A DNA stretch of 64,000 nt from Actinotalea soli. Its GTDB lineage: Bacteria > Actinomycetota > Actinomycetes > Actinomycetales > Cellulomonadaceae. The stretch is from positions 1-64,000 of the forward strand of contig NZ_JAGEMK010000011.1 of the NCBI RefSeq assembly GCF_017565425.1, read 5' to 3'. Shown here one piece after another: positions 27,460 through 36,600 of the stretch. The notes beneath the pieces are model-generated. The model did no database searches. It was given only the letters and a program-made list of their open reading frames with translations, and had not been told where the DNA came from. The position numbers and the translations under genes are program-made. How positions within the stretch are numbered: position 1 is the stretch's first letter; each line of letters starts with the position of its first letter.

Positions 27460-28556
27460 AGTCCTGCCACCTCCACCAGGGCGTCCTGGAACGCCGTCAT
27501 CTCCGTCGGGGTGCCGATCGACACCCGCAGCCAGCCCTCGGGGCCCGTCTCGCGGATGAGCACCCCGCGGTCGAGCAGACCTTGCCAGATCGCGTGCCGG
27601 TCGTCGAACGCCCCGAAGAGCACGAAGTTCGCGTCCGACTCGGCCGTGGTGAGCCCCTTGCCGCGCAGCCAGGCGACGGTCTCGTCCCGGGTGCTGCGCA
27701 GGGACCCGACCTGGGCCATGAGGGCGTCCGCGTGAGCCAGGGCCGCGCGGGCGACGGCCTGCGTCACGGCCGACAGGTGGTACGGCAGTCGGACCACGCG
27801 CAGCGCGTCGACGAGCTCGCGCGAGGCCGCGAGGTACCCGACCCGCGCACCGGCCAGCCCGAAGGCCTTGGACATGGTGCGCGAGACCGCGAGCCGGGGG
27901 TTCTCGGCGAGGAGCGCGAGGGCCGAGGGGGTGCCCGTCCGGCGGAACTCCGCGTACGCCTCGTCGACCACCACGACGCAGCCCTCGGGGACCTGCGCGG
28001 TCGCCTCGAGCACCGCCTCCACCGCCGCCTGCGGCAGGGCCGTCCCGGTCGGGTTGTTGGGGCTGGCCAGCAGGACCACCGAGGGCTGCTCGCGGGCCAC
28101 CAGCTCGTCGACCTGGTCGAGGTCGAGGGAGAAGTCCTCTGCGCGACGCCCCGCGACCCAGCGGGTCGCGGTGTCCCGGGCGTACTCGGGGTACATCGAG
28201 TAGGTCGGCGCGAAGGACAGGGCGGTACGGCCCGGTCCGCCGAAGGCCTGCAGGAGGTGCAGCATCACCTCGTTCGACCCGTTCGCCGCCCAGACCTGCT
28301 CGGGGGCGACCCGCACCCCCGACTCGCGCGCGAGGTAGTCGGCGAGCTCGGAGCGCAGGCCGAGGGCCTCGCGGTCGGGGTACCGGTTCAGCCCGCGGGC
28401 TGCCTGCGCGACCGCCGCGGCGACATCAGCCACCACCGCCTCGGACGGCGGGTAGGGGTTCTCGTTGACGTTGAGCAGCACCGGGACGTCCAGCTGCGGG
28501 GCACCGTAGGGCTCGAGGCCGCGCAGCTCGGCACGCAGCGGAAGGGTCGCGGTCAC
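27456..28556 (-). CDS. hisC: Histidinol-phosphate aminotransferase
   Basis: HisC transaminates imidazole acetol phosphate. The 366-residue class I/II aminotransferase has [11 protein letters not shown] at 28-38, SPNNPTGT near 165-172 and the PLP Lys K230 in [10 protein letters not shown] chose GTG 28556: a TAGACT hexamer lies 7 nt before it, and a longer in-frame reading runs into the neighbouring gene with unlike sequence. It is followed by hisB. Unlike the usual actinobacterial order, hisD is not directly upstream but 3 kb away behind recQ. Confidence 0.95.
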   Translation of the reverse strand: MTATLPLRAELRGLEPYGAPQLDVPVLLNVNENPYPPSEAVVADVAAAVAQAARGLNRYPDREALGLRSELADYLARESGVRVAPEQVWAANGSNEVMLHLLQAFGGPGRTALSFAPTYSMYPEYARDTATRWVAGRRAEDFSLDLDQVDELVAREQPSVVLLASPNNPTGTALPQAAVEAVLEATAQVPEGCVVVVDEAYAEFRRTGTPSALALLAENPRLAVSRTMSKAFGLAGARVGYLAASRELVDALRVVRLPYHLSAVTQAVARAALAHADALMAQVGSLRSTRDETVAWLRGKGLTTAESDANFVLFGAFDDRHAIWQGLLDRGVLIRETGPEGWLRVSIGTPTEMTAFQDALVEVAGL

Positions 28557-28563
28557 GCCAGCG

Positions 28564-28569
28564 AGTCTA
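28564..28569 (-). promoter_or_regulatory. Start-proximal -10 (TAGACT) for hisC
   Basis: TAGACT ends 7 nt before the hisC GTG and overlaps the stop region of the upstream gene. Spacing fits a leaderless hisC-hisB mRNA. Confidence 0.6.
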
Positions 28570-29199
28570 GGCGGGCGTGAGGTCCAGGACGCTCCTGTCC
28601 CCCTGCTGGACGAACCCGACCGCTCGCAGGTACCGCTCGGAGGCCTGCATCCCGGGGGAGGCCACGACGCGGCGCGTCCCGAGGGCGGCGAACGGACCAC
28701 CAGGTCGGAACACGAACTCGCCCGGGGTGAAGTCCCGGTAGGCAGGCAGGACGTAGTCGAGCACCACCTGCTGCTCCCCCGGGTGGTCACCCGCGCGCGA
28801 GAGCACCACCCCGACCACCTGGTCCCCGGTGCTCACCACGAACGCGTGCTCGGCGCTGCGGACCGCCTCGGGGGTCAGCCCCGGGTTGAAGGCCGCGACG
28901 TCGGCCGCGTGCCGGTCCAGGAGGTGGGCGAGGAAGGGCTCGTCGGCCGCCATGGGCACGACGTCGTAGGCCCGCGAGTCATGGCGCTCGCGCAGCAGCC
29001 GCACGATGATCCAGAGGTTGATCACCGTCAGCGCGACGTTCATCGCGACCATGGGCCACACGCCGATCGCCGCGTTGTACCCGATGAGGATCACGCAGGC
29101 CGTCGTGTTGAGCACCCGGAAGCGCATCACCCGGGTCTGCATGATCGAGAAGACCAGGAAGGCTGATCCGAACCAGCCGATCGCCTCGACCACGGGCAC
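28567..29199 (-). CDS. YgjV-like membrane segment fused to an acetyltransferase-like domain
   Basis: This 210-residue protein has three membrane helices (about 3-20, 29-46, 48-67) that resemble the small YgjV inner-membrane family (IGWFGSAFLVFS...YNAAIGVWPM). The cytoplasmic part (about 75-210) has a GNAT-like arrangement: a VVGVVLSRAG strand, VVLDYVLPAYRDFTPGEFVF, and ASERYLRAVGF as in the last helix and strand of acetyltransferases. A strict acetyl-CoA loop is not obvious. GTG 29199 follows GGAGG by 5 nt. Function is unknown; divergent from recQ. Confidence 0.65.
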   Translation of the reverse strand: MPVVEAIGWFGSAFLVFSIMQTRVMRFRVLNTTACVILIGYNAAIGVWPMVAMNVALTVINLWIIVRLLRERHDSRAYDVVPMAADEPFLAHLLDRHAADVAAFNPGLTPEAVRSAEHAFVVSTGDQVVGVVLSRAGDHPGEQQVVLDYVLPAYRDFTPGEFVFRPGGPFAALGTRRVVASPGMQASERYLRAVGFVQQGDRSVLDLTPA

Positions 29200-29314
29200 G
29201 ACGTCCTCCAGGGCTCTGCGGGGCGCCGGCGCGTCCCGTCGGCGCCGATCCTACGGTGAGGCGGGACCGCGCCCGGCCGACCGGGGCGTCGGTGCCGGCT
29301 GCGACACTGCAGGC

Positions 29315-31531
29315 ATGTCGTCCGACGTGCTCCCCCCTGGTCCGGCCACCTCCCCCCGCCTGCATGCCGAGGAGGTGCTGCGCGGCCTCGTCGGCAGGCC
29401 CGACGCCGCCCTGCGCGAGGACCAGTGGACAGCCATCGCTGCCCTGCTCGACGGACGACGCGCCCTCGTGGTGCAGCGCACCGGCTGGGGCAAGTCGGCC
29501 GTCTACTTCGTGGCCACGGCCTTGCTGCGCGCCCAGGGCCGCGGGCCCACGGTGATCGTCTCGCCCCTGCTCGCGCTGATGCGCAACCAGGTCGACGCCG
29601 CGCGGCGGGCCGGCATCCGGGCCGAGACCATCCACTCGGCCAACACCGACACCTGGGACGAGGTGCACGCCCGCGTCGCCGCGGGAGAGATCGACGTGCT
29701 CCTGGTCTCCCCCGAACGTCTCAACAACCCGGCCTTCCGCGACGAGGTGCTGCCGCGGCTCGCCCAGGACACGGGCCTGCTCGTGGTCGACGAGGCGCAC
29801 TGCATCTCGGACTGGGGGCACGACTTCCGCCCCGACTACCGCCGGTTGCGCACCCTGCTCGGTGAGCTGCCCGCCGGGACCCCGGTCCTCGCGACCACCG
29901 CCACGGCCAACGCCCGGGTCACGAGCGACGTCGCCGAGCAGCTCGCCGCCGTCGGGGGCCGTGCCCCGGCGGGCCAGGGGGCCGAGGTGCTGGTGCTCCG
30001 GGGACCGCTCGAGCGGGAGAGCCTGCGCCTCGCGGTCCACGAGCTCCCCGACCACGCCACCCAGCTCGCCTGGCTCACGGCGCGGCTCCCCGAGATGACG
30101 GGGTCGGGGATCGTCTACTGCCTGACGGTCGCCGCGGCGGAGCAGGTCGCCGCCCACCTGCGCGCCGAGGGCCTCACGGTGCGCTCGTACACCGGCCAGA
30201 CCGACCCGGCCGAGCGTCTCGAGGCCGAGCGGGAGCTTCTCGCCAACGACGTCAAGGCCCTCGTGGCGACCTCAGCCCTCGGGATGGGCTTCGACAAGCC
30301 CGACCTCGGGTTCGTCGTGCACCTGGGCGCGCCGAGCTCACCCATCTCCTACTACCAGCAGGTCGGACGGGCAGGGCGCGCGACCGACCGGGCCGAGGTG
30401 GTCCTGCTCCCGGGCCGGGACGACCGCGCCATCTGGGACTGGTTCGCGAGCATGGCCTTCCCTCCCGAGCACGAGGTCCGCGCGACCCTGGCCGCCCTCG
30501 AGGCAGCAGGAGCACCGCTCTCGACCGCGGCCCTCGAGCCGCGGGTCGACCTGCGACGCAACCGGCTCGAGCTCATGCTCAAGGTCCTGGACGTCGACGG
30601 CGCGGTGCGCCGGGTCCGGGGCGGCTGGCAGCACACCGGCCAGCCCTGGTCCTACGACTCGGCGCGCTACGCGCAGGTCGAGCAGACCCGCCGGGCCGAG
30701 CAGCAGCTGATGGTCGACTACGTCCGCACCACCGCGTGCCGCATGGCCTTCCTGCGCAGCGCCCTGGACGACCCCGAGCTCGCCGAGGACCCGGACTGGC
30801 GGTGCGGGCGGTGCGACCGCTGCCGGACGGGGCCCGAGGTCCTCGACCAGGGGACCACGACGACCACCGGCGAGGCGGGCGCCGGGAGCGCCGTCGTCGA
30901 CGCCGCCGCCGTCGAGGCAGCCCGCCTGCGCCTGGCCTCACCCGGGGTCGACCTCACCCCGCGCCGCCAGTGGCCGAGCGGCATGGCCTCGCTCGACGTC
31001 GACCTCGGCGGGCGCATCGCCGAGACCGAGCGCGCCGGGGCAGGACGGGCGGTCGCGCGGCTCGACGGCCTGGGGCTGGGCGGCGCCCTGCGTGACCTGT
31101 TCCGGACCACCTCGGAGGGCCCCGCCGACGGTCCGCTCCCGGCCACCCTGCGCACCCCCGTCCTCGAGGTGCTCGACGCCTGGCGGCCGGAGGTCGACGG
31201 TGTGGTGATGGTCGGCTCGGCGAGCCGACCCCACCTGGTCGAGCACCTGGCGAGCGGGGTGGCCAGGCACCTCGGGGTTCCCCTCGTCGGCACCGTCGCG
31301 GTCGCGGGCCCTCCTGCCCGCCACGACGTGAACTCGGCGCAGCGGCTGGCCGGGGTCGCGCGACGGATCTCGCTCGACCTGTCCCCCGCGGCGGTCTCGG
31401 GACTCGCGGGGCGGGCCGTGCTCCTCGTCGACGACCGCCAGGACAGCGGCTGGACCATCACCCTGGCCGCGCGGCTGCTCCGTCGGGCCGGGGCCTCACG
31501 CGTGCTCCCGTTCGTCCTGGCGACGGGCTGA
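29315..31531 (+). CDS. RecQ-family DNA helicase with C-terminal phosphoribosyltransferase-like domain
   Basis: RecQ enzymes unwind DNA 3' to 5' in repair. The 738-residue protein has Walker A TGWGKS (56-61), DEAHCISDWGHDFRPDY with DEAH at 159-162, TTATAN, SALGMGFDKPDLGFVVH and QQVGRAGR. A zinc-cluster remnant (CRMAFLRS, then CGRCDRC) follows. Residues about 560-738 resemble a phosphoribosyltransferase fold with the PRPP-like loop VLLVDDRQDSGWT. No HRDC domain is seen. ATG 29315 gives a compact start. Not the closest type to E. coli RecQ, so no symbol is given. Confidence 0.88.
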   Translation: MSSDVLPPGPATSPRLHAEEVLRGLVGRPDAALREDQWTAIAALLDGRRALVVQRTGWGKSAVYFVATALLRAQGRGPTVIVSPLLALMRNQVDAARRAGIRAETIHSANTDTWDEVHARVAAGEIDVLLVSPERLNNPAFRDEVLPRLAQDTGLLVVDEAHCISDWGHDFRPDYRRLRTLLGELPAGTPVLATTATANARVTSDVAEQLAAVGGRAPAGQGAEVLVLRGPLERESLRLAVHELPDHATQLAWLTARLPEMTGSGIVYCLTVAAAEQVAAHLRAEGLTVRSYTGQTDPAERLEAERELLANDVKALVATSALGMGFDKPDLGFVVHLGAPSSPISYYQQVGRAGRATDRAEVVLLPGRDDRAIWDWFASMAFPPEHEVRATLAALEAAGAPLSTAALEPRVDLRRNRLELMLKVLDVDGAVRRVRGGWQHTGQPWSYDSARYAQVEQTRRAEQQLMVDYVRTTACRMAFLRSALDDPELAEDPDWRCGRCDRCRTGPEVLDQGTTTTTGEAGAGSAVVDAAAVEAARLRLASPGVDLTPRRQWPSGMASLDVDLGGRIAETERAGAGRAVARLDGLGLGGALRDLFRTTSEGPADGPLPATLRTPVLEVLDAWRPEVDGVVMVGSASRPHLVEHLASGVARHLGVPLVGTVAVAGPPARHDVNSAQRLAGVARRISLDLSPAAVSGLAGRAVLLVDDRQDSGWTITLAARLLRRAGASRVLPFVLATG

Positions 31532-31572
31532 GCGAGGCCCCACCCTGCGCCCCTCGCGCGCAGAGGCCGGGC

Positions 31573-32901
31573 TCAGCCGGGGAAGCGAACCCTGACGGCC
31601 TCGCCGTGGGCCGGGAGGTCCTCGTCCTCGGCCAGAGCGACCACGCGATCGGCGACCTCGGCCAGGGCGACGTCGTCGTAGTCGATGATCTGGACGGGCC
31701 GCAGGAAGCTGTGCACCCCGAGCCCGCTCGAGAAGTGGGCGCAGCCACCCGTCGGCAGCACGTGGTTCGACCCGGCCATGTAGTCACCGAGGGAGACCGG
31801 GGCGAACGGCCCGACGAAGATCGCACCCGCGCTGGTGACCCTGTCGGCGACGGCGCGCGCATCAGCGGTCTGCACCTCGAGGTGCTCGGCACCGTAGGCG
31901 TTGACCACGGCGAGCCCCTGGTCGACGTCGTCGACCAGCACCACGGCCGACTGCGGCCCGGCCAGTGCCGTCGCGACGCGCTCGCTGTGCCTGGTCCCCG
32001 CGACGACCGTGGGAAGCAGGGCCTCGACGGCCTCCGCGAGCTCGAGCGACGAGGTCACCAGCACCGAGGCGGAGGTCGGGCCGTGCTCGGCCTGGGACAC
32101 GAGGTCGGCCGCGACGTGTGCGGGGTCGGCCGTGCCGTCGGCCAGGACGGCGATCTCGGTCGGCCCGGCCTCGGAGTCGATCCCGACGACCCCGCGGACC
32201 AGCCGCTTGGCCGCGGTGACGTACTGGTTGCCTGGTCCTGTCACCACGTCGACCGGCTCGCAGAGCGTCTCGCCGTCGGCCTCCGTCTCGCCCTGGGCGC
32301 CGTAGGCGAGCATGGCGATCGCCTGGGCCCCGCCGACCGCGTAGACCTCGTCGACCCCCAGCAGGGCGCAGGCGGCGAGGATCGTGGGGTGGGGGCTGCC
32401 GCCGTGCTCAGCCTGGGGCGGGCTCGTGACCACGAGCGACCTGACCCCCGCCTCCTGGGCCGGGACCACGTTCATCACCACCGAGGACGGGTAGACCGCG
32501 AGCCCGCCCGGGACGTACAGACCGACGCGACGCACCGGGAGCCAGCGCTGACGTACCTGAGCCCCGGCCCCCAGGTCGGTGCTGAGCTCGGCGGGCACCT
32601 GGGCGGCGTGGACGAGCCGGGCCCGGCGGATGGACTCCTCGAGGGCCGCGCGGACCAGCGGGTCCAAGGACTCCAGGGCCTGGGCGATCCGCTCGGCGGG
32701 CACCCGCAGGTGCTCGGGCCGCACCCCGTCGAAGCGCTCGCCCAGCTCGCGCAGCGCCGCGGCGCCGCGGTGGCGCACATCCGCGAGGAGCGGGGCCACC
32801 TGCTCGGCCGCGCCCGCGACGTCGAGCTCGGGGCGAGGAAGGACGGCGGTGAGTGCGCGGCGGTCGAGGTCACGACCGCGGAGGTCGATGCGGGAGATCA
32901 C
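31573..32901 (-). CDS. hisD: Histidinol dehydrogenase
   Basis: HisD does the last two oxidations to histidine with NAD and zinc. The 442-residue protein has the [16 protein letters not shown] block, [41 protein letters not shown] and the [17 protein letters not shown] signature. It is full length. GTG 32901 sits 6 nt after a TAGACT hexamer. It is convergent with recQ and cut off from the other his genes, so it needs its own promoter. Confidence 0.97.
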   Translation of the reverse strand: MISRIDLRGRDLDRRALTAVLPRPELDVAGAAEQVAPLLADVRHRGAAALRELGERFDGVRPEHLRVPAERIAQALESLDPLVRAALEESIRRARLVHAAQVPAELSTDLGAGAQVRQRWLPVRRVGLYVPGGLAVYPSSVVMNVVPAQEAGVRSLVVTSPPQAEHGGSPHPTILAACALLGVDEVYAVGGAQAIAMLAYGAQGETEADGETLCEPVDVVTGPGNQYVTAAKRLVRGVVGIDSEAGPTEIAVLADGTADPAHVAADLVSQAEHGPTSASVLVTSSLELAEAVEALLPTVVAGTRHSERVATALAGPQSAVVLVDDVDQGLAVVNAYGAEHLEVQTADARAVADRVTSAGAIFVGPFAPVSLGDYMAGSNHVLPTGGCAHFSSGLGVHSFLRPVQIIDYDDVALAEVADRVVALAEDEDLPAHGEAVRVRFPG

Positions 32902-32907
32902 CTGGCC

Positions 32908-32913
32908 AGTCTA
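32908..32913 (-). promoter_or_regulatory. Start-proximal -10 (TAGACT) for hisD
   Basis: TAGACT ends 6 nt before the hisD GTG in the 47-bp divergent gap to the S4 gene. It matches the hisC hexamer, so the two separated his units may share promoter type. Confidence 0.6.
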
Positions 32914-32948
32914 GGCGCGGAGCCAGCAGCACCTGGGAGACTGAGCTC

Positions 32949-33206
32949 ATGAGCACCCCAGTACCCGTGGCCGGCGGCACGATCCGGCTCGGCCAGCTCC
33001 TCAAGCTCGCGGGCGCCGTCGAGTCGGGGGCCGAGGCCCGGACCCTCCTGCTCGAGGAGGAGGTGACGGTCAACGGCGTCGTCGAGACGCGACGAGGACG
33101 CCAGCTCGGCCCTGGGGACCTCGTCACGGTCGACCAGCCGACAGGGGCCCTGGAGTTCACCGTCGTGGACCCTCAGGAGGACGCGGAGACTCAGCGGGTC
33201 ATGTAG
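32949..33206 (+). CDS. Small S4-domain RNA-binding protein
   Basis: This 85-residue protein is essentially one S4 domain: IRLGQLLKLAGAVESGAEARTLL, then VTVNGVVETRRGRQLGPGDLVTV. It resembles YaaA/RlbA-type proteins linked to ribosome or RNA handling; the role here is unknown. ATG 32949 follows GGGAG by 9 nt. Its 3' end overlaps the convergent oxidase gene by 16 bp. Confidence 0.85.
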   Translation: MSTPVPVAGGTIRLGQLLKLAGAVESGAEARTLLLEEEVTVNGVVETRRGRQLGPGDLVTVDQPTGALEFTVVDPQEDAETQRVM

Positions 33207-33598
33207 CTCGACCCGAGCACCCGTGCCGCGCGCACCCGGATCACGACCCGGACCGGGTCCGGCTCGAGGGTGCGGTAGCGCTGGGCATAGCGCCGCATCG
33301 CCTCGGAGACCTCCGCGGCGTCGTGCGACACCTCGGCGGTGCCCTCGAAGGTCAACCACCGCCCGCCCTCGACCTGGCAGACGGCGACCCGGGCAGGAGC
33401 CCCGGCCGCCGCGGCACGCTCGATGTTGCGGACCTTGACCGAGGTGCGGCGAGCCGTGATGCGGAGCACCCCCTCGTCGCCGTCCCAGGTGAAGGCGACG
33501 GGGACCACGTGCGGCGCTCCGTCGGTCCTCAGCGTCGTCAGGGTCGCCAGGTGTCGCTCGGTCACGAAGACGTGCTGCTCAGGCGTCAGGTGGATCAC
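33191..33598 (-). CDS. PPOX-class F420-dependent flavin/deazaflavin oxidoreductase
   Basis: This 135-residue split-barrel protein resembles actinobacterial PPOX-class F420-dependent enzymes: LATLTTLRTDGAPHVVPVAFTWD opening, ITARRTSVKVRNIER for cofactor phosphate binding, and RWLTFEGTAEVS. The substrate is unknown. Two adjacent GTG codons (33601, 33598) could start it. The second lies 6 nt after TAGACT and fits the leaderless pattern, so I used it. It overlaps the S4 gene at the 3' end. Confidence 0.82.
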   Translation of the reverse strand: MIHLTPEQHVFVTERHLATLTTLRTDGAPHVVPVAFTWDGDEGVLRITARRTSVKVRNIERAAAAGAPARVAVCQVEGGRWLTFEGTAEVSHDAAEVSEAMRRYAQRYRTLEPDPVRVVIRVRAARVLGSSYMTR

Positions 33599-33604
33599 CA
33601 CCTG

Positions 33605-33610
33605 AGTCTA
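33605..33610 (-). promoter_or_regulatory. Start-proximal -10 (TAGACT) for the PPOX gene
   Basis: TAGACT ends 6 nt before GTG 33598 in the gap after dnaE. Same hexamer and spacing as at hisD. Confidence 0.55.
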
Positions 33611-33624
33611 GGTGGGCTCGCGGG

Positions 33625-36600
33625 TCACCCCGTCAGGCTGCCCGGACCGAGCAGCGCCTTGAGGTCGCCGAACAGGGCTGGGGACCTCTCGATCCGCAGG
33701 CCCTCCTCGAGGCGCATCACCGTCGATCGCCCGGGCTGAGTCAGGGTGAGGTGGACCTCGGTCACCCCCGGGTGGCTGGCCAGGATGTCCCGCAACCTCT
33801 CGACCACCGGCTGCGTGCACCGCGAGACCGGCATCGTGATGGTCACGGGCCTGGTCTCGGCCGCGGAGATGTCCGGCAGGGAGACCTCGACCGCCTGCAG
33901 CTGCATCGTCTCGTCCCGGCGCCGGACGCGACCGCGCACCGTGACGACCGCGTCCTCGGCGAGGGCTGTCGAGTACGCGAGGTAGGTCTCGCCGAAGAAC
34001 ATGATCTCGACCGAGCCGTCGATGTCCTCGAGGGTCACCGCCGCCCACGGGTTGCCGTTCTTGGACATCTTCCGCTGCAGGGAGGTGATGAGTCCGCAGA
34101 CGGTGACCATCGAGCCGTCCGGCCGGGTCTCGTCGGCCATGAGGGCCGCGACCGAGCAGTCGGCCGCCGAGGCCAGCACGTGCTCGAGACCAGACAACGG
34201 GTGGTCCGAGACGTAGAGCCCGAGCATCTCGCGCTCGAAGGCGAGCAGCTGCTTCTTGTCCCACTCGGGGACGTCGGGGACGTCGACGCGGAACCCCAGA
34301 GCGCCGTCCTCGCCCTCCTCCTCGCCGCCGCCCAGACCCGCGAAGAGGTCGAACTGCCCTTCGGCCTCCTTGCGCTTGACCCCCACGACCGAGTCGACCG
34401 CCTGCTCGTGGACCAGGTGGAGGGCTCGGCGGCTGGGGGCGAGTGAGTCGAAGGCCCCCGCCTTGATGAGCGACTCGATGGTCCGCTTGTTGCAGACGAC
34501 GGCCGGGACCTTGTCGAGGAAGTCGGTGAAGGAGGTGTAGTCCCCCTTCGCCTCGCGGGTCTTGACGATCGCGTCGACGACGTTGGCCCCGACGTTGCGC
34601 ACCGCGGTCAGCCCGAACCGGATGTCGGTGCCCACAGCGGTGAAGTTCGCCGAGGAGGAGTTCACGTCCGGCGGCAGGACCGTGATGCCCATGTGGCGGC
34701 ACTCGCCCAGGTACATCGCCGACTTGTCCTTGTCGTCCCGCACCGAGGTCAGCAGGGCGGCCATGTACTCGGTCGGGTAGTTGGCCTTGAGGTAGGCCGT
34801 CCAGTACGACACCACGCCGTAGGCGGCCGAGTGCGCCTTGTTGAAGGCGTAGTCCGAGAAGGGCAGCAGGATGTCCCAGAGCATCTTGACCGCGTCCATC
34901 GAGTACCCGCGGTCGGTCATGCCCGTCGAGAAGCCCTCGAACTGCTTGTCGAGCTCGGCCTTCTTCTTCTTGCCCATCACGCGGCGCAGGATGTCTGCCT
35001 GGCCGAGGCTGTAGCCCGCGACCTTCTGCGCGATGGCCATGACCTGCTCCTGGTACACGATCAGGCCGTACGTCGTGCCGAGGATCTCCGCGAGGGGCTC
35101 GGCGAGCTCGGGGTGGATCGGTACCACCGGCTGCATGCCGTTCTTGCGCAGGGCGTAGTTGGTGTGGGAGTTGGCGCCCATCGGGCCCGGCCGGTACAGC
35201 GCACCGACCGCGGAGATGTCCTCGAAGTTGTCGGGGCGCATGAGGCGCAGCAGGGTCCTCATGCCGCCGCCGTCGAGCTGGAAGACCCCCAGGGTGTCGC
35301 CGCGCCCCAGCAGCTCGTAGGTCGCGGGGTCGTCCAGGGTCAGGGTCTCGAGCTCGATCGCGTCCTTGCCGTTCATCACGATGTTCGCCAGGGCGTCATC
35401 GAGGATCGTCAGGTTCCGCAGGCCCAGGAAGTCCATCTTGATCAGGCCGAGGCCCTCACAGGTGGGGTAGTCGAACTGGGTGATGACCGCGCCGTCCTGC
35501 GGGCGGCGCATGATCGGGATGATGTCGATCAGCGGGTCGCTCGACATGATGACCCCCGCGGCGTGGACGCCCCACTGCCGCTTCAGGCCCTCGATGCCCT
35601 GGGCCAGCTCGACCACCCGCTGCGCGTCCGGGTCGGTCGAGTGGATCTGCCGGAACTCGTCGGCCTCCTGGTAGCGCTTGTCCTGGGGGTCGAAGATCCC
35701 GGTGAGGCTGATGTCCTTGCCCATGATGGCCGGTGGCATCGCCTTGGTGAGCTTCTCCCCCATCGCGAACGGGAACCCGAGGAGCCGGGAGGAGTCCTTG
35801 AGGGCCTGCTTGGCCTTGATCGTCCCGTAGGTGACGATCTGGGCGACGCGGTCCTCGCCGTACTTGTCCGAGACGTAGCGGATGACCTCGCCGCGACGGC
35901 GCTCGTCGAAGTCGACGTCGAAGTCGGGCATCGAGACGCGGTCGGGGTTGAGGAAGCGCTCGAAGATCAGGCCGTGCTTGAGCGGGTCCAGGTCCGTGAT
36001 CCGCATCGCGTAGGCGGCCATGGAACCGGCCCCCGAGCCGCGACCGGGGCCGACCCGGATCCCGTTCTCCTTGGCCCAGTTGATGAAGTCGGCGACCACG
36101 AGGAAGTACCCGGGGAAGCCCATCTGGGTGATGACCTGGGTCTCGTACTCGGCCTGCCGGCGGACCTCGTCGGGGATCCCGGACGGGTAGCGGTAGTTGA
36201 GCCCCGTCTCGACCTCCTTGATGAACCACGAGGTCTCGTTCTCCCCGGGCGGGCACGGGAAGTTCGGCATGTAGTTCGCCGAGGTGTTGAACTCCATCTC
36301 GCACTGCTCGGCGATGAGCAGGGTGTTGTCGCAGGCCTCGGGGAGCTCGGACCACAGGTGCCGCATCTCGGCGGCGGACTTGACGTAGTAGCCGTCCCCG
36401 CCGAACTTGAAGCGGTCCGGGTCGGCGAGGGTCGAGCCCGAGTTGATGCACAGCAGGGCGTCCTGCGAGATCGAGTCCTCGCGCTTGACGTAGTGCAGGT
36501 CGTTGGTGGCGACCAGCGGGGCGCCGATGTCCTGCGCGATGCGCAGCAGGTCCTTCTGCACCCGGGTCTCGATGTCGAGGCCGTGGTCCATGAGCTCGAC

